From Immersiella caudata (Eukaryota > Ascomycota > Sordariomycetes > Sordariales > Lasiosphaeriaceae): a DNA stretch of 64,000 nt. The stretch covers positions 3,348,001-3,412,000 of the forward strand of contig JAULSU010000004.1 of assembly GCA_030512335.1 (NCBI GenBank). The letters are read 5' to 3'. The notes beneath the pieces were generated by a model. The model was not told the DNA's origin. It saw only the letters and a program-made list of their open reading frames with translations, and ran no database searches. Below, piece by piece: positions 42,508 to 54,380 of this stretch; the first letter of the stretch is position 1, and every line of letters starts with the position of its first letter. A program made the translations under genes and the position numbers.

Positions 42508-44553
42508 ATGCCAGCGTTTGCGACAGTTGGATCGGGTTCGGCGCCGAAGTCGTCCCGTGAGCAGCCACCGCCATGGCGCATCCTGTCCCTCGGTAACCAC
42601 TCCCCGCTGCCACTCTGCACATATCAACGGACAAGGCAAGAATTAACTAGCGGCGCGCAGATGGCGGCGGGGTGCGGGGTCTGGCCGAGCTCTTGATATT
42701 GGAACGAATCTTCAACACGATGGAGACAATCGTTGCGAATGAGCTGGGCGGCGCAGCCCGGCCCCTTCTCCCCAGCGATTTCTTCGACCTCATCGGCGGC
42801 ACATCGACGGGAGGGTGGGTGCCTCAGCTTTGTCTAGCGAGTGTTTGGGAGACCTCTTCCGCTGACCTCCTTTGTCTGTCTTCAACTTCGCAGCCTGATC
42901 GCCCTCCTTCTCGGCCGGCTTAAGATGTCTATCTCTGAGGCTATTGCAACATTCCGCTCGCTCTCTCAACATATCTTCCCCGCGAGCAAAGGTAGCTGGC
43001 TTGCCAAGCGTGTGGCTTTGGCAACAGCCAAAACATACTACGACGCCAGCATTCTTGAGACCGAGATCCGCAGGGTGCTGCAACAAAGAACAGGCGACCC
43101 TGAGATCAGAATGATAGAGGAGGACAACTGCCGTGTTTTTGTGTGCGCAACACGGATGCACACCACCTCTTCAATTCTCCTGCGAACCTACACTCCGCGA
43201 GATCCGGGTCAGGCGAACCACTCAGTCAAAGTATGGCAAGCAGCGAGGGCGACATCCGCGGCACCACCCCTTTTCGACCCCATCACCATCGAAGACTGTG
43301 GATTGACTTTGTTGGATGGCGCGTTCCGGCTCAACAACCCCATCAACGAAACCCTCTCAGAGGCCTGCGATATCGATCCCAATCGCGACTACGGATGCGT
43401 CATCAGCATCGGGACTGGTGTGGCCGACGTGCCCTCTCTCGAGAACAGCCGTTTCCTTCTCAAAGTAGCACACGCATGCGTGCAGATCTCCCTAGATTGT
43501 GAGGAAGTTGCTTCCAAGTTCTTGAAGGGGCCGACAGGCAGACGTATCAACGAGGAAGGGCGGTACTTTCGCTTCAACGTCCCCCGCCGACTGCATGCGG
43601 TTAACATTGACGATTGGGAGAAACAAGACGCAGTGCAGGAATACGTTGAGACGTATCTCGAGACCATGAGCCAGCAGCTGGACAAATGTGCTCGTACGCT
43701 GCTGACCCTCTCAGGCTATCCCATTCGGCCACATGCACCGTCTACCCAGTCCGTGGCTGCACGAACACTTGGTTCCCCTTCGGAAACCTCGTGGGACAAG
43801 ATGAACAAGCTATCAGAAACGGCTACAATCTCACACCTCTCACTCGGCGGCGTTACAACGTCAAACGTCTCCATATCTTCGTTCCCTTACGTCCCACCAC
43901 TTCCCACCGCCGCTGGCCGTGGTGACGGAACACCATCCATCCTCTCAGGGACAACCTTGGCTGGGACACCCTCACCAACTGACCCAATCCCCGCAGCCGT
44001 CACCACTGCCCTCCAAAACGGGTCGCATCATCTCGCTCTCAAACAGTACAACGTCGCCTTCGATCAATTCAAGCTGGCGCTCTCGCATCTCAAACCGCTC
44101 CTGAATACCTCCGAACCTGTCCTCTCCGCACTCGTAGCAGCTCATCTCGGCATCTCAGACGCCCTAGTGCAAGCAGCATGCGCAAAACAGAAGAACCCAA
44201 CGAAGGCTATGTCCCACTTGCGGTCCGCCGAGCAGAGCGTCACTCGCGCATTGGGATGTGCCAAGCAGAGCAGCGAGCAGATCTACATGAAGCAAGTTGA
44301 GCTTAGCTTCGTGGTCGTTGCCATCACAAAGGCGGAGCTGGAATCCGAAAATGGGATCATGGATGCTGTTCAGGCAGGTTGCCTTCAGGGGAAGATCGAC
44401 GAGCTGATCGAAGGAGTGGGTGGCACGGATGAAGGCGTTGTGCTGAAGAGGAAGGCGGAAGCGTGGAGGCACCGGTTGAAGGTCAAACACGGAGGGCTGG
44501 TTGAGTTGGTCGGGAGCGAGGGAGGTAACTTTGCGGAGCTGCCTGCTGGGTGA
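42508..44553 (+). CDS. Patatin-like phospholipase with helical-repeat tail
   Basis: Exons 42,508-42,592, 42,661-42,814 and 42,894-44,553 give 632 residues. All patatin elements are split across introns but complete: the oxyanion loop DGGGVRGL (D on exon 1, rest on exon 2), the nucleophile GGTSTGG (exon 2/3 junction), and the catalytic aspartate in LLDGAF, with ISIGTG and ATSAAPPLFDPI blocks. Family members hydrolyse acyl chains of phospholipids using a Ser-Asp dyad. After about residue 290 there is a Ser/Thr linker and a helical region that looks TPR-like (ALKQYNVAFDQFKLALSHLK, VAAHLGISDALVQAACA, HLRSAEQSVTRALGCAKQSS). There is no NB-ARC or NACHT domain. Patatin domains are also used as effector domains of fungal NLR-like proteins, so a defence role is possible but not shown. 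Confidence 0.9.
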
Positions 44554-44619
44554 GATGCGTTTTCTGTCAAGCGAAGTTGCTGAGTCTTGATGGGGGTGCT
44601 ACAGCTCATTACAGACCCT

Positions 44620-45378
44620 TCACATGGGCATCTCCCTCCTTCTTGCCAGTTCTGTGCGTCTTCCTCTCGCCCTTTGCAACATCCTTCCTTCTCCGCCTCA
44701 AACGCCTTGACGCCCGGATCATCTTTCATGAAATACTTTGAAACATTATCCGCCTGCCACTTCTTGAACGTCACGCGCAGTCCCTCATTTCTATGATCCT
44801 TATCGTTCGCCTGATCTTTGTGATACTTGACCCTGATGAAAATCTGAATCAATCGTCGCCGGATCCAGCGACAGCGATACCAACGCGTGGATCGTCGCCA
44901 CCTTGGGGATTATCTTGAAATGCCAATCCTACAACCGTTAGTCCCCCCTTTAACCAAGCTTAGGGGCAATGACATGCCTCTTCATGCCGAAACTGAATCA
45001 AATCCCTATCATTCGTCACGACCTGATACCCGTGGCTCTTCGCATCCTCAAACAGCTTCGGCAGCGTAAACCACTACCTCGCCATCTTGTATCGATCATC
45101 GGCGTAGACGAACTGGTCATTGTACACACAGTCTGGCGAATACCTCTTGACCCGCTCGATGGGGGGCTTCGTCTCGTACAGGGCGATGATATCATCGATG
45201 AGTGCTATCCGGGCGGGGGAAATAGGGTGCGATTTGGCGGGGCTGGGGGTGTAATCGCTGGCGGGATGCGTCTGTCGAACTTCAAATTCGTACCTAGCAG
45301 GCTCCCGTCCGTGGGGAAATTCACTTTGCCGGAGTCGGCGGTGGATTGACTTTAGGAGGCGGCAAGTGTTGAGGCCAT
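44620..45378 (-). pseudogene. Decayed conserved fungal gene (NTF2/SnoaL-like)
   Basis: From the ATG at 45,378 (MASTLAAS) the coding track can be followed through KVNFPTDGSLLGTNLKFD, PASDYTPSPAKSHPISPARI, LYETKPPIERVKRYSPDCVY, NDQFVYADDRYKMA, WFTLPKLFEDAKSHGYQVV, an HFKIIPKVATIHALVSLSLD block and RVKYHKDQANDKD to FKKWQADNVSKYF. It is broken by a TAA at 45,352-45,354, a TAG directly after KMAR (near 45,076), and frame changes near 45,265 and 44,855. The single apparent intron would need a GC donor. The conserved blocks match a widespread uncharacterised fungal protein that I believe has an NTF2-like fold. At least two stops plus two shifts argue for real decay rather than sequence error. It faces the patatin gene tail-to-tail. 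Confidence 0.65.
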
Positions 45379-45961
45379 GGTTTTGGGGTGATAATGAGAG
45401 GCGAGGGGACGTTGGGGCGATGTTGTGAATTGTAGAGTGAAATGGAGGAGTGGTTGAGGGGAGGTGATTTTATGAATGATGGGCCTTGAAAAGCGCCGCA
45501 CCTCTGGATGATATGATAGGTAAAGGGAATGTGATCTTTAGGAGGAGGCGACACTTGAGATGGACGCGAACTCAATCGCTCCAGCACCATCAGTGAGCTG
45601 TGAAAAGCGTCTGGGGATTTAACTGATGGGCTCTAATAGACAATGCTATCTTTGATGGTACAATGGACTGATACCCGTGTGCAATACCCCAGTTGGGCTG
45701 AAGGTGGTAACAAAGGGGTTGTGATTGGTGTGTCAGTTTTGCCGCAGCACCGACGACATTGCTGACGGGAGGTTTACCGGAACCGAGCAAACTAAGTGCT
45801 TCACAGCAATCAAGGAAACGTATTGCATGCACCTTTCCATTTCTTCAGACTAAATACAGACACTAGCCATACTTGAGGCGTCGTTCCCCCACTTCACTGC
45901 TGTAAACAAACCCCTTAACCACCAATTATACTCACTGAAGCAGGAATCACATGTCCCATAC
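45379..45961. other. Intergenic region
   Basis: Purine-rich on the plus strand at 45,355-45,560. No gene is supported beyond the pseudogene leader. Confidence 0.5.
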
Positions 45962-46646
45962 TCAGTGTGCCAAAATGCCAGCAAGGATACCCCCAACAAC
46001 CCCTCCAACGCGAGCCTCAACATGGCCAGCCGCCGCGGTGGAGACAGTTGAAGTAGGCCGCGTCAAAGACGGTGGTGTCGTGGCGCTCGGGGCGGTAGCA
46101 CTCGGTGTGGTGTTGGCCCCAGGCGTCGTACGGGGCAGCGTCGTACCCCAGGGATAGAAGATTGAGGTTGACGTGATGGTCTGCGTGGCACCGTTGACAA
46201 CAGTCGTGGTCGTCACAATCTCGTCAAACACACGCTGGGTCTGGGTTAGGATGCATTGAGAGACGTTGTTGTGATCGCAGGCGTAGGGGTTGTAACAGCA
46301 GCCACCTGGGGGAGTCATGTCAGCTTTATGTTCAGGTTATTTCTCTCGGAAAGGGTGTCTCCTTACCGCCAGCAGACTGGGGGCAGAGGTGATGGGCGGG
46401 GATGCCAGGGCAAGCTGTGGTCGTAGGGACGGCCGAGGAGGTCGGGGTTCCGGTGTATTCGCACTCGGTGGCAAAGCATGCGTAGCCTGTCGGGCAGCAT
46501 CCGTAGCCCGTGGATCTAGTGGTTCCCTGAGTGCAGGACGAATAGCCTTGCAGACCGCACGCCGACTGCGCGTTGGCCCCGAGGGCCGACGACAGCAGGA
46601 TGACGAGGAACGCGCCGTAGGTTGATCGGGAGGTCTGAGACAACAT
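45962..46646 (-). CDS. Secreted Cys-rich protein with GPI-type tail
   Basis: Exons 46,646-46,367 and 46,305-45,962 give 207 residues. A signal peptide (SRSTYGAFLVILLSSALGANA) is followed by a Cys-rich domain: CGLQGYSSCTQG, YGCCPTGYACFATECEY, ACPGIPAHHLCPQ and, after the intron, GCCYNPYACDHNNVSQC. A Thr/Ser/Pro-rich stalk follows (VTTTTVVNGATQTITSTSIF; PGANTTPSATAPSATTPPSL). The end (GGVVGGILAGILAH) is a hydrophobic GPI-attachment-like peptide, which suggests a wall- or plasma-membrane-anchored protein. The intron of 61 bases splits a Gly codon. No enzyme domain; function unknown. Confidence 0.75.
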
Positions 46647-47711
46647 GGTTGTTTTTTTGATATGTTGACGTGATATGATTGGGGCTGATCTAGACAATTG
46701 AAGCCCTGGGAGATAGACAACTTATACCTCAAGGACTAAGAGATCTCAACACCAGGCCGCGGTTGATATCTGCTACGCCGTTTGGCAATTTCCCCGCATC
46801 AACCCTTCGAGATCAACTTCTGCAGGCCAAGCATGGCTGTGCCTTGCAGCACGTGCGTTGTCGGGCCACCGGTGTAGCGTTCGCGAGCGGCACAGTCTTT
46901 GCCGCGTTACACCAGCCGCTTCAACCCAAAACTGAGCCTCTCTGGTTGGTTACTGATGAAGAGAAAAGCCTCTTCAAATGGCCAAGACAGCTGGGAAAGT
47001 TGCCACGGTTCATGGGTCGGGATCAAATCTGCCTGACTGTATAGGCTCTAGCCTCTGGAAAGGGTGTTTTGAGGGTGTCGTTGACATCGCTTGGAGAGCA
47101 TCGCGGTCCGTGTAACCGTCTATACCCGCAGCGAACGAAGGCGCTCGAAATCTTCTTGTTGTGTTTTTCGTGTTGCCAAGATTGCTCCGCCTCGATGGTG
47201 GTATTGAGCACCTTCGAAATCCATATTCTAGCGTTGCTTTTATGACTGAATGGGTACTAGGTAAAGCTACCGAGTGGAGACAGCATTTGGCCCTTGTTGG
47301 TTGAATTAACAACTTCTTCGCCTTTCTTCCAAAACAAAGACGCGCTCCTTGGCATGGAGGCCTCCGAAGTTTTATTCCTCGACCTATAAAACCTCAGTCC
47401 TCAGTCGAAATGGCGGAATACGAAGTGTGGCTATGCTCTTCTTGATCCAGCAGACATCCATTCTGTCGCGTTCCTCTTCTCTGGCTGCATGTCGACGGCG
47501 CTTGTCAGTCCGCTATGCCAGCTGTAGCGTCGCTCGGTGGAGGGCCAAGGTCTGTCACAGTCGTGTCTTCCAATCAAAAACGAATCAATTGATCCCCTAG
47601 TCGAATTCCCATGGTATATCCTCCAACCAGATGCCGAAAACATGTCCGTGAGCTATCCTGAAAACAAAAATCCAATGAAGCGGACCCCCTGGCAATTGCC
47701 ATCTTTCAGCT
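46647..47711. other. Intergenic region of about 1.1 kb
   Basis: Upstream of the GPI-type protein and downstream of the permease. Only short frames without support. Confidence 0.5.
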
Positions 47712-49558
47712 TTACAGGCTCTTGTAGATCCTCTGCCAAAACGGTAGGTCTGCGTTCGAAGCCCGCTGCGGTTTGGCGTCGTCCAAATCCTTGCGCCGAC
47801 CCGACTGAAGATCGATCTCATGGACGCTCCAGAATTTGGTCTTGTTCCAAAACTTGTACACCAGGTAGATGACGGGGAACAGGGGCAGAAGGATATAAGC
47901 ATCCACAAAAAGGCCGGCATCGAAGGGTGAAAATGTTGACCATCCCTGGATCAGCGCAAGGAAAATGTTGGCGCCCAAGCCGAAGTAGGCATTCCACGGG
48001 TACAAGAGCGACTTGAACGGAAGCTCATCGGGGGAGTGACCCTGAGCCTTCCATGCCGAACGGAAGCGGATGTGGATAAAGCTGATGGCTCCCCATACCA
48101 GGAAAGTAGAAACACCGCTAAGGTTGACGATGTAGCCGTACGCCTTGCTGGCACCGGTCGAAACGTTCATCATGCTCAACGCGCCGCAGGCATTAGTGAA
48201 GAGGACAGCGTAGACCGGCACGCCGCGCTTGTTCGTGTAGCCCAAGAACCTCGGGGCCTTCCCGTCCTGAGCCATAAAGAGAACGGTGCGGCTAGCGATG
48301 TAAATCGAACTGTTGACAGCACTGAGGCAGGTAATGAAAATGAAGGCGTTGATCAAATGCACACCCCCCTCCCAGCCGGCATTTTGAAGGGCGACTGTCA
48401 TGGGGCTGCGCAAGGCACGGCTAGACCCGCCGATGAGGCCGGGGGCGTTGGACGGGCAAGTGAGGCCGAAGAACTGTGGCAAATATCCGTCAGCGATTTC
48501 TCTTACAGGCAGTTCATAGGCAATGCACGACCAAGACGTCCAACAAAAGCCACAGTAGGCCACACTAGGAGATAAATGGTGGTAGGGGAAGACTCACGAT
48601 GGCGCTTCCCATGTAGACGACGACGATTCGGATGAAGACCTGTCGGATGGCTAGCGGGACGGCACGGCCGGGGTTCTTGGTCTCGGTAGCAGCCACGGCG
48701 ACCGACTCGACGCCGGCGTAGAATGTGCTACAGAACACGAAGACCGATGCTACGCCGCGGAATCCGTCAGCAAAAGCTCCGGGGTCGCGCCAGTACGTGG
48801 CGCCGATGCCAGGGGCGCCCTTGACACCGCCCCCAACGTAACTGCAACCAAGATTGTCAGCGGACCGCAATAGTGACTGTTGACGGGTTTGGACTCACAT
48901 GATGCTAAAGAAGAAGTACGCAATGAGGCCCACAAGCTTAATCAGCGCCAGCCAGAATTCGGCCTCGCCAAACGATTCAACGCCTAGGAGTTGAAATGCC
49001 GTAAAAGCGAACTGTTCAACCAAGTCAGTACCAGCACACGAAAGTGACGATAGCTGTGCCACTAACCCAAAAGATCAAAAAGTATCCATAGAGCGGCACC
49101 TTGTCGCTCCAGAAGACCATGACGCTCGAGATGACGTTGTACTCGTTGGCCAAGACGCAAAACCAGATGATGAAGTAGTTCCAACCAACCGCGACACCAA
49201 ACGCCTTGTCGACGAACCTGTCGCCGAGCTCGGTGAAAGCGCCGCCGGTGGGGTAGAGCGTTGTCAGCTCGCCCAGGCTCTGCATGATCGAGAAGGCGAG
49301 GATACCGATGACACCGAAGCCGATGATGAGGGAGGCCGGGCCACCAGCCGAGAGAGCGCCGCCCGATCCGATGAGCAAGCCGGGTCCAATGATGCCGGCG
49401 AGGGCCATCATGCTCAGGTGGCGGGTCTTGAGACCACGCTTGACGCCAGTGTGAGGGTCAATGGCCTTGAAGTCCGACTCATCGGAACCCGACCCTTCAC
49501 GGTCATCCGTGAGGATGCCATTTTTGTCGTCCTTCTGCGACGATGAGGGGTCCGCCAT
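47712..49558 (-). CDS. Amino-acid permease (YAT/APC family)
   Basis: Exons 49,558-49,067, 49,011-48,899, 48,841-48,598 and 48,473-47,712 give 536 residues. A charged cytoplasmic head (FKAIDPHTGVKRGLKTRHLS) leads into TM1 (MMALAGIIGPGLLIGSGGAL), TM2 (GPASLIIGFGVIGILAFSIM), GELTTLYPTGGAFTELGDRF, the conserved NYFIIWFCVLANEYN, VESFGEAEFWLALIKLVGLI, GVASVFVFCSTFYAGVESVA (the ATETKNPGRAVPLAIRQ block follows) and CLSAVNSSIYIASRTV. Twelve membrane helices are expected. The family imports amino acids by proton symport at the plasma membrane. Introns are 55, 57 and 124 bases; the first has the unusual donor GTTAGT. Confidence 0.92.
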
Positions 49559-50682
49559 ATTGTGGGGGCGGATTTGATATGTGTCGTCGACTGGGAAGGG
49601 AGGTGCGGTCGGGAGCTGTCAGGAGCTGGAAAGTTGGGGCTCCTGGTCTGAGGATGGAAGGGATCAGCAGCTATATCAAGGACGCAGGGCTTCCGAGGCC
49701 GGGGCGATTCCACAATGCAGCTGGCGAGTACCGAGACTTTATTCAGTCGCGGGTACCTTGGGGTCCCGTCCCAAAAAGCTACCAGGCAGATCATGGGTCC
49801 ACGATGATCGAGCCATCCCCACGACAGCTCCTTCCTGCAGGCGGGGTCAGAGAAGCTCAAGCTTGGGAAGCTTGTGCGAGCTTGAGCGGCAGAGCTGCAT
49901 GCACCTCGCTGTGCTCTGGTGCAATGGGCATCGTGCGCCGCGCTTCATTCGACCGGCACGCGACCATTGACGGCCCTGGGATGCACCAGTGGGAGCGGCC
50001 TTAACGGTGGGCGGCTGGGCGATGGCGGACATTCTGTTAAGGCCGCTGGCTGGCATCAGAATTGACTTGGATTGTGTCATCGCGCCCGCCCCATCGACCC
50101 AAAGGATTTCGCGGTCTCACACCTCTCCATGCTCGTCATTGGCTGAGCTCGGACCCACATCCCGCGCTGTTGCCAGCCACATCGTCCGCACGTGCAACAG
50201 TCATCGATGGTGACATAACGATATCCACTTTGCATCTCTCTTTCAAGACGTCCTCGCATCCCTTTGCTTGTTTTGAACAATAGAATGTAGCAATGGGCTT
50301 TGGAATAGATCCTTCTGACTGCTCTCGTCTATCCAACCTGTCAGAACCGGCAGATCCGGCACCCTATGGTGGAGCCGGGACTCTGTGAGAAGCCCGAACT
50401 GTGGGTCCAGGGTGGGGGGCAGTTGGCAGGGCAGCAGGCGAGTGCAGGTTTGCCCTCCTTCGCCATCACCACTTCGAGGTCGTGTCCCGACGCTGTGGAC
50501 CTCACATCCCGAAACAACGCACCGAGCCGAGTCGGAGTGTGGGCGTTCAGCTGAGCCTGAGTTTCAGGTCGGCCAAGAGCGGGGATCGCCCCTCAAATAA
50601 TCACAGACAACCTGTTTATTTGATCATTGGTGGGGCACCTAGCTCCCCCGACAGCGTTCCAGTTGACAAGTCGTTTAAACTG
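49559..50682. other. Promoter-side region of the permease, otherwise empty
   Basis: About 1.1 kb. Contains a hairpin-like inverted repeat at 49,856-49,893 (GCTCAAGCT and AGCTTGAGC). No gene is seen. Confidence 0.5.
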
Positions 50683-52739
50683 TCAGTCGTACATCCTAGA
50701 TTTGCTGAGCGGTGCCACCCGTCCAGCCGATGTTCGGCTGCTGCCGATAGTTCCAATGGCAATATGCCCCACAGGCTCCCCAGCGGCAACATCGCCATAG
50801 CGCACCCGAGCGTTCCTCATCATGTTGCTGCGGTCGAAATCACTCAGCGACGAACCGCCCGGCGGCGCCTTCACAAAAGGGCTATCTCTCGCCATCGTGG
50901 TGAAGTTCATGAGCAAATGGGGCGAGCGGACTAGGAACGAGGACATTACCACGTTGATCGCACACGCACCGAGTGCAACCAATACAGCGATGAAGAGCAG
51001 CGCCAACCACGCCTTCGAATAGGTGAAGATGGGCTCTTCAGTCCAGGTGGTCCCGGCCGCTTCCTCAAAGCGCACCATCGTCCCCTGCCTGCTCTCAACG
51101 CCAGCCGAGTAGTTTCCAGTTCGCTGGCCGGTCACCCACTCCATCCCGACGTTCGCGATCCAGTATGTGTTGAGGGCCTGCGCCAGGAGCTCTCCGTATC
51201 CTCGAGGGTTTGCGATGGTGATATTCAGCCCATCACCGCGGTTGGTTGGAACGCCGAACAGCAGCGTGTCGATATAGCCGGACAGGCCCGACGGCCGGGC
51301 GTTGCGACCTGGCACCGCGGCAAGGAGATTGAGGAAATAGGGAGACGATGGGATAGGCTCATAATCCAAAGTCGTGATGTTCGGGCTTGGCTGCGGCTGC
51401 TTCGACTTTCGGATTTTGCTCGCGCCGCATGTCGTTTTTTGACAGGCTATTTCCGTCTCAACGTACTCGGTCTGGATAGTGCAGTCGATAAATATCGAAT
51501 CCCAGTCGTCGATTCGAAATCCGACTCTTCGTGCCCTGCTGGGCCATTCAGCGCTACCCTCCGAACCGATACTAAGACGTCTGTCGGACCACACCATGAT
51601 GGCAGATCCGGTTGTCGAGTAGTTGTACGGCATCACCTCGGACAAGTTCTTCACTGGCCGGTCAGAAAACTTACCCAACCATGGGCAATCCAGCGTCCAG
51701 TATGATGTTTCGAGTGAGAACCTGGTGGACGCGTTCGTCGCCTCGCCCATACCAACCGGTAGGCCTATGAGCGACGAGTACTCGGTCGTGTTGACGCCGC
51801 GGCTTCCAAGCTCAAACCACCCGTCTGCATCGGCCTGCCTCCTTCTGGCCACGGCGGCAAGGGATGGAATCTTCACGTTGCCCCAGACATCCATGGGCGA
51901 GTCTGTGCTGTTCCGCGTACCAACCAGAGCGGCAGAGAACAAGGCGTTGGCCTGGGCGAGATATATGACTCTGTCGGACGTTGGAGCGACGACATTGTCG
52001 GTGTTGTTCATGCTGAGGTACGGGTAGACAACTGGCGTCTCCGTCATATTCCCCTGCCAGTAGAACGAGCGAAAGGACGCCTGGCCACCGAGGGGCGACA
52101 ACGCCCAGGTCACAACCAACAAGATCGTGAGGAAGGTTGTACCTCTCAGCGTCACCGCGGTGATCAAGGCGGCAACAAAGGACTGGCTCCCCTGCAGCTG
52201 GTCAAGAACGCCAAGACGCTCGCCTTGCTCAACGCGGTACATGGCTACCAACCTCAAGCAGCGACCAACAGTGGCTGCAAACAAGATTGGAAACAGTGTT
52301 GGCGCCTGAGTCTGGTTAGCCACTTGGTGGAGTGAGAAACGTAGTGTCTACTCACGATGATTCTCGCCTGCGACAACAGCTCTTCGCCCAAGACGAGGTC
52401 TGATTTCGCAACACCGCCACTCCTCGCAATCCCGATGGCGAAAGCGGCGACGGTGAGCCATGAGCAGATGAGGATAATGTCTCCGATGAGGGAAAAGGTG
52501 GTTTCCCAAGCACCGCGCCTGAGGGGCCGTGGCATTCGTGGCCATCCCCATGCTGGCCTCTCAGGTGAGCCACTGCTGGCTCGAAGAAGGGGCGATTGGA
52601 AAGCCGCGCTGTCGTAGGCTTCGGTTGTCTTCTTGCCGTCCGAGGCGGGGCGTGTGGGCGGGAGGGTCTGGAACGGTATCTCAACGATCTCGCTGGTGGG
52701 CGTGTACTGGCCCCTCGAGTACAGGTATGCAGACGACAT
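50683..52739 (-). CDS. Large fungal membrane protein, DUF3176-like layout
   Basis: Exons 52,739-52,356 and 52,305-50,683 give 668 residues. A disordered amino terminus (MSSAYLYSRGQYTPTSEIVE) precedes a WETTFSLIGDIILICSWLTV helix, a second helix pair around LFPILFAATVGRCLRLVAMY, and TFLTILLVVTWALSPLGGQA. Then come RSFYW and a long extracytoplasmic domain of about 330 residues with many sequons (NMTE, NNTD, NSTD, NTTE, NAST, NYST, NITT, NYSA). The last helix is AWLALLFIAVLVALGACAIN, followed by a Ser-rich tail. The order helices, LSPLGGQ(A) motif, glycosylated ectodomain, helix is that of the uncharacterised fungal membrane family often labelled DUF3176. Function unknown. The 50-base intron has a GTGAGT donor and CTAAC branch. 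Confidence 0.78.
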
Positions 52740-53415
52740 TTTTCAGTACGCAACCGCACGAACACGACGGCCACGTCGTGAAGAGACGCATCAAGACGAC
52801 TTTCGCGTCTGATGAGAACTGTCAAGAAGTGAACGCCGCTTTGCAGATCTTTCATGGGCCACCAATCCATATTAAGAAGTGCTATAAGCGAGTGGCAGGA
52901 GCCGAGCCAACTGCATCGCCCTGCAGGTCAGCGGAACACAGCAACGATTTGCGGGGCGCTCATAGGCGGTGCCATGCTGAAGGATGCAAATCTCCAACTC
53001 CTACCCGAGACCTACAGGGGTTGTTGGCTCCCGCACCTAGGCAGACTGGGCGGTTATCACTGCCGATTGGCCCAAGAGCCGAGAATCCGAGTCCGATGCT
53101 GTGGTCGCCCCTGTGCTCTTTACGCGGTGCCACTCAAAAGCACTCGACTGGGCAACGTGACGCTCACGGTAAGCCCTATGGGCCGCCTCGATGCGACACC
53201 CAATTTCAATGCTACACGGGAACTGCGTATCTGGGAACCTCAGATTATTTCCTTTGTCGACATTTGGTCAAATTCTCCAGCCGCTTTCCAGCCACAAGGA
53301 TCTCCGGTCACACCGCCACGACATCAATGGCAGCGCAAGACTCAGCACCGGCAAGGTTTGCCCTTCTGAATGGCCACCCCAGCAAAGCCCCCAACGTCTT
53401 TTTCATAAACGACCC
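52740..53415. other. Intergenic region
   Basis: A long plus-strand frame here (to 53,476) is antisense and low in coding character. I see no gene. Confidence 0.5.
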
Positions 53416-54075
53416 TCAGAGCTGTACCACTCTTTTCCAGATAATCCACCCACCACTTCGGACACCCCGAAGCTGAAGCAGTTTCGACGTTTTTAGCGTC
53501 ATGAGATGCTTCAACAGCGACAGACCGATCCAGAGCTGCATATCCTGGGGATGTGTGTTCAGATGGGGCTGCTCGATTTTCCCCCACGGGAAGTAGATTA
53601 CGCTTAGTTCCACGATTGCCACTGTGGGCGGCACACCGGTCTTGTCCGATATCATCAGGTTGACGAACCCAAGTTCGGGGACCCCGCCGACAATGCCATC
53701 CACGATGAGAGTGGCCTTGCGGATGCGGGGCGGGTCGAGCTTCCCGAAGAAGAGGAGAGAGGTGGTATCTTCGTGGCTCCCGCGGGCCGGGTCTCGGTGG
53801 GTGCTGGGAATGCGGTGGAGGGCGTAGATTTGTTGGCGGAGTTCGAGTGGAGAGTGAAGAGAAGGGAGTCTTGCCGGCGTCTCATTTTTGTCTTGACGGA
53901 CTTCTTTGTTTGTGGTGGGTGTTTGGAGAAAGGTTGACTGATGAGTGATGGAGTTTGTTTCCTGGAAGATGCCTTCGCAGCTTTTGAACAATGCCTGGTC
54001 AATCGCGAACTGCCACGCTAAGGGGCAGCATTCTCCAGGCACCTCTCTGGAGGCAGCAGGCTCTTCACAACTCAC
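53416..54075 (-). pseudogene. 2EXR/F-box-like short protein fragment, start not found
   Basis: The frame contains LPSLHSPLELRQQIYALHRI, a match to the fungal pattern LxxLPxELRxxIYxxxL seen at the start of many F-box-like and 2EXR proteins. It continues DTTSLLFFGKLDPPRIRKAT and GFVNLMISDKTGV, ending in SGGWIIWKRVVQL. No ATG lies in this frame before the motif. A neighbouring frame supplies MRRRQDSLL, so a one-base shift or a missing exon separates start and body. Possibly a truncated or decayed member of a family that is often amplified in Sordariomycetes. Confidence 0.45.
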
Positions 54076-54380
54076 ACGCAGCAGCTCTTCTGCAAGTGCA
54101 GAGTCGAATCACTATTTTCCTTAGGCGCTTCCACTCACGAAGTTTTGCTGGGCCACAAGTTGCGGCTCGCAACGTCGGCCCTAATTACCCCTGTTCCGGG
54201 CAATACCGCCGCTACCGCGATTATCTTTTTCCAGCTCGGGAGAGTCGCGCCAAAGATCTTGGCAAAGCGATCGGGCAGCAGGGCTGGACTCAGCTGGACG
54301 ACTTTTGAGCGCGAGGCGCCCTGTTTGGTTTCACCCTTGTGGCACCCGTCATACTGGATGGGGTTGTCACGTTTTTGGGG
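54076..54380. other. Intergenic stretch
   Basis: About 300 bases between two minus-strand frames. No gene is seen. Confidence 0.5.

Noticed and set aside
49856..49893. Inverted repeat GCTCAAGCT ... AGCTTGAGC
   Set aside because: A nine-base stem in fungal intergenic DNA is not enough to call a terminator or element.
52529..53476. 315-residue plus-strand frame
   Set aside because: Largely antisense to exon 1 of the membrane-protein gene and beyond it; no domain, poor composition.
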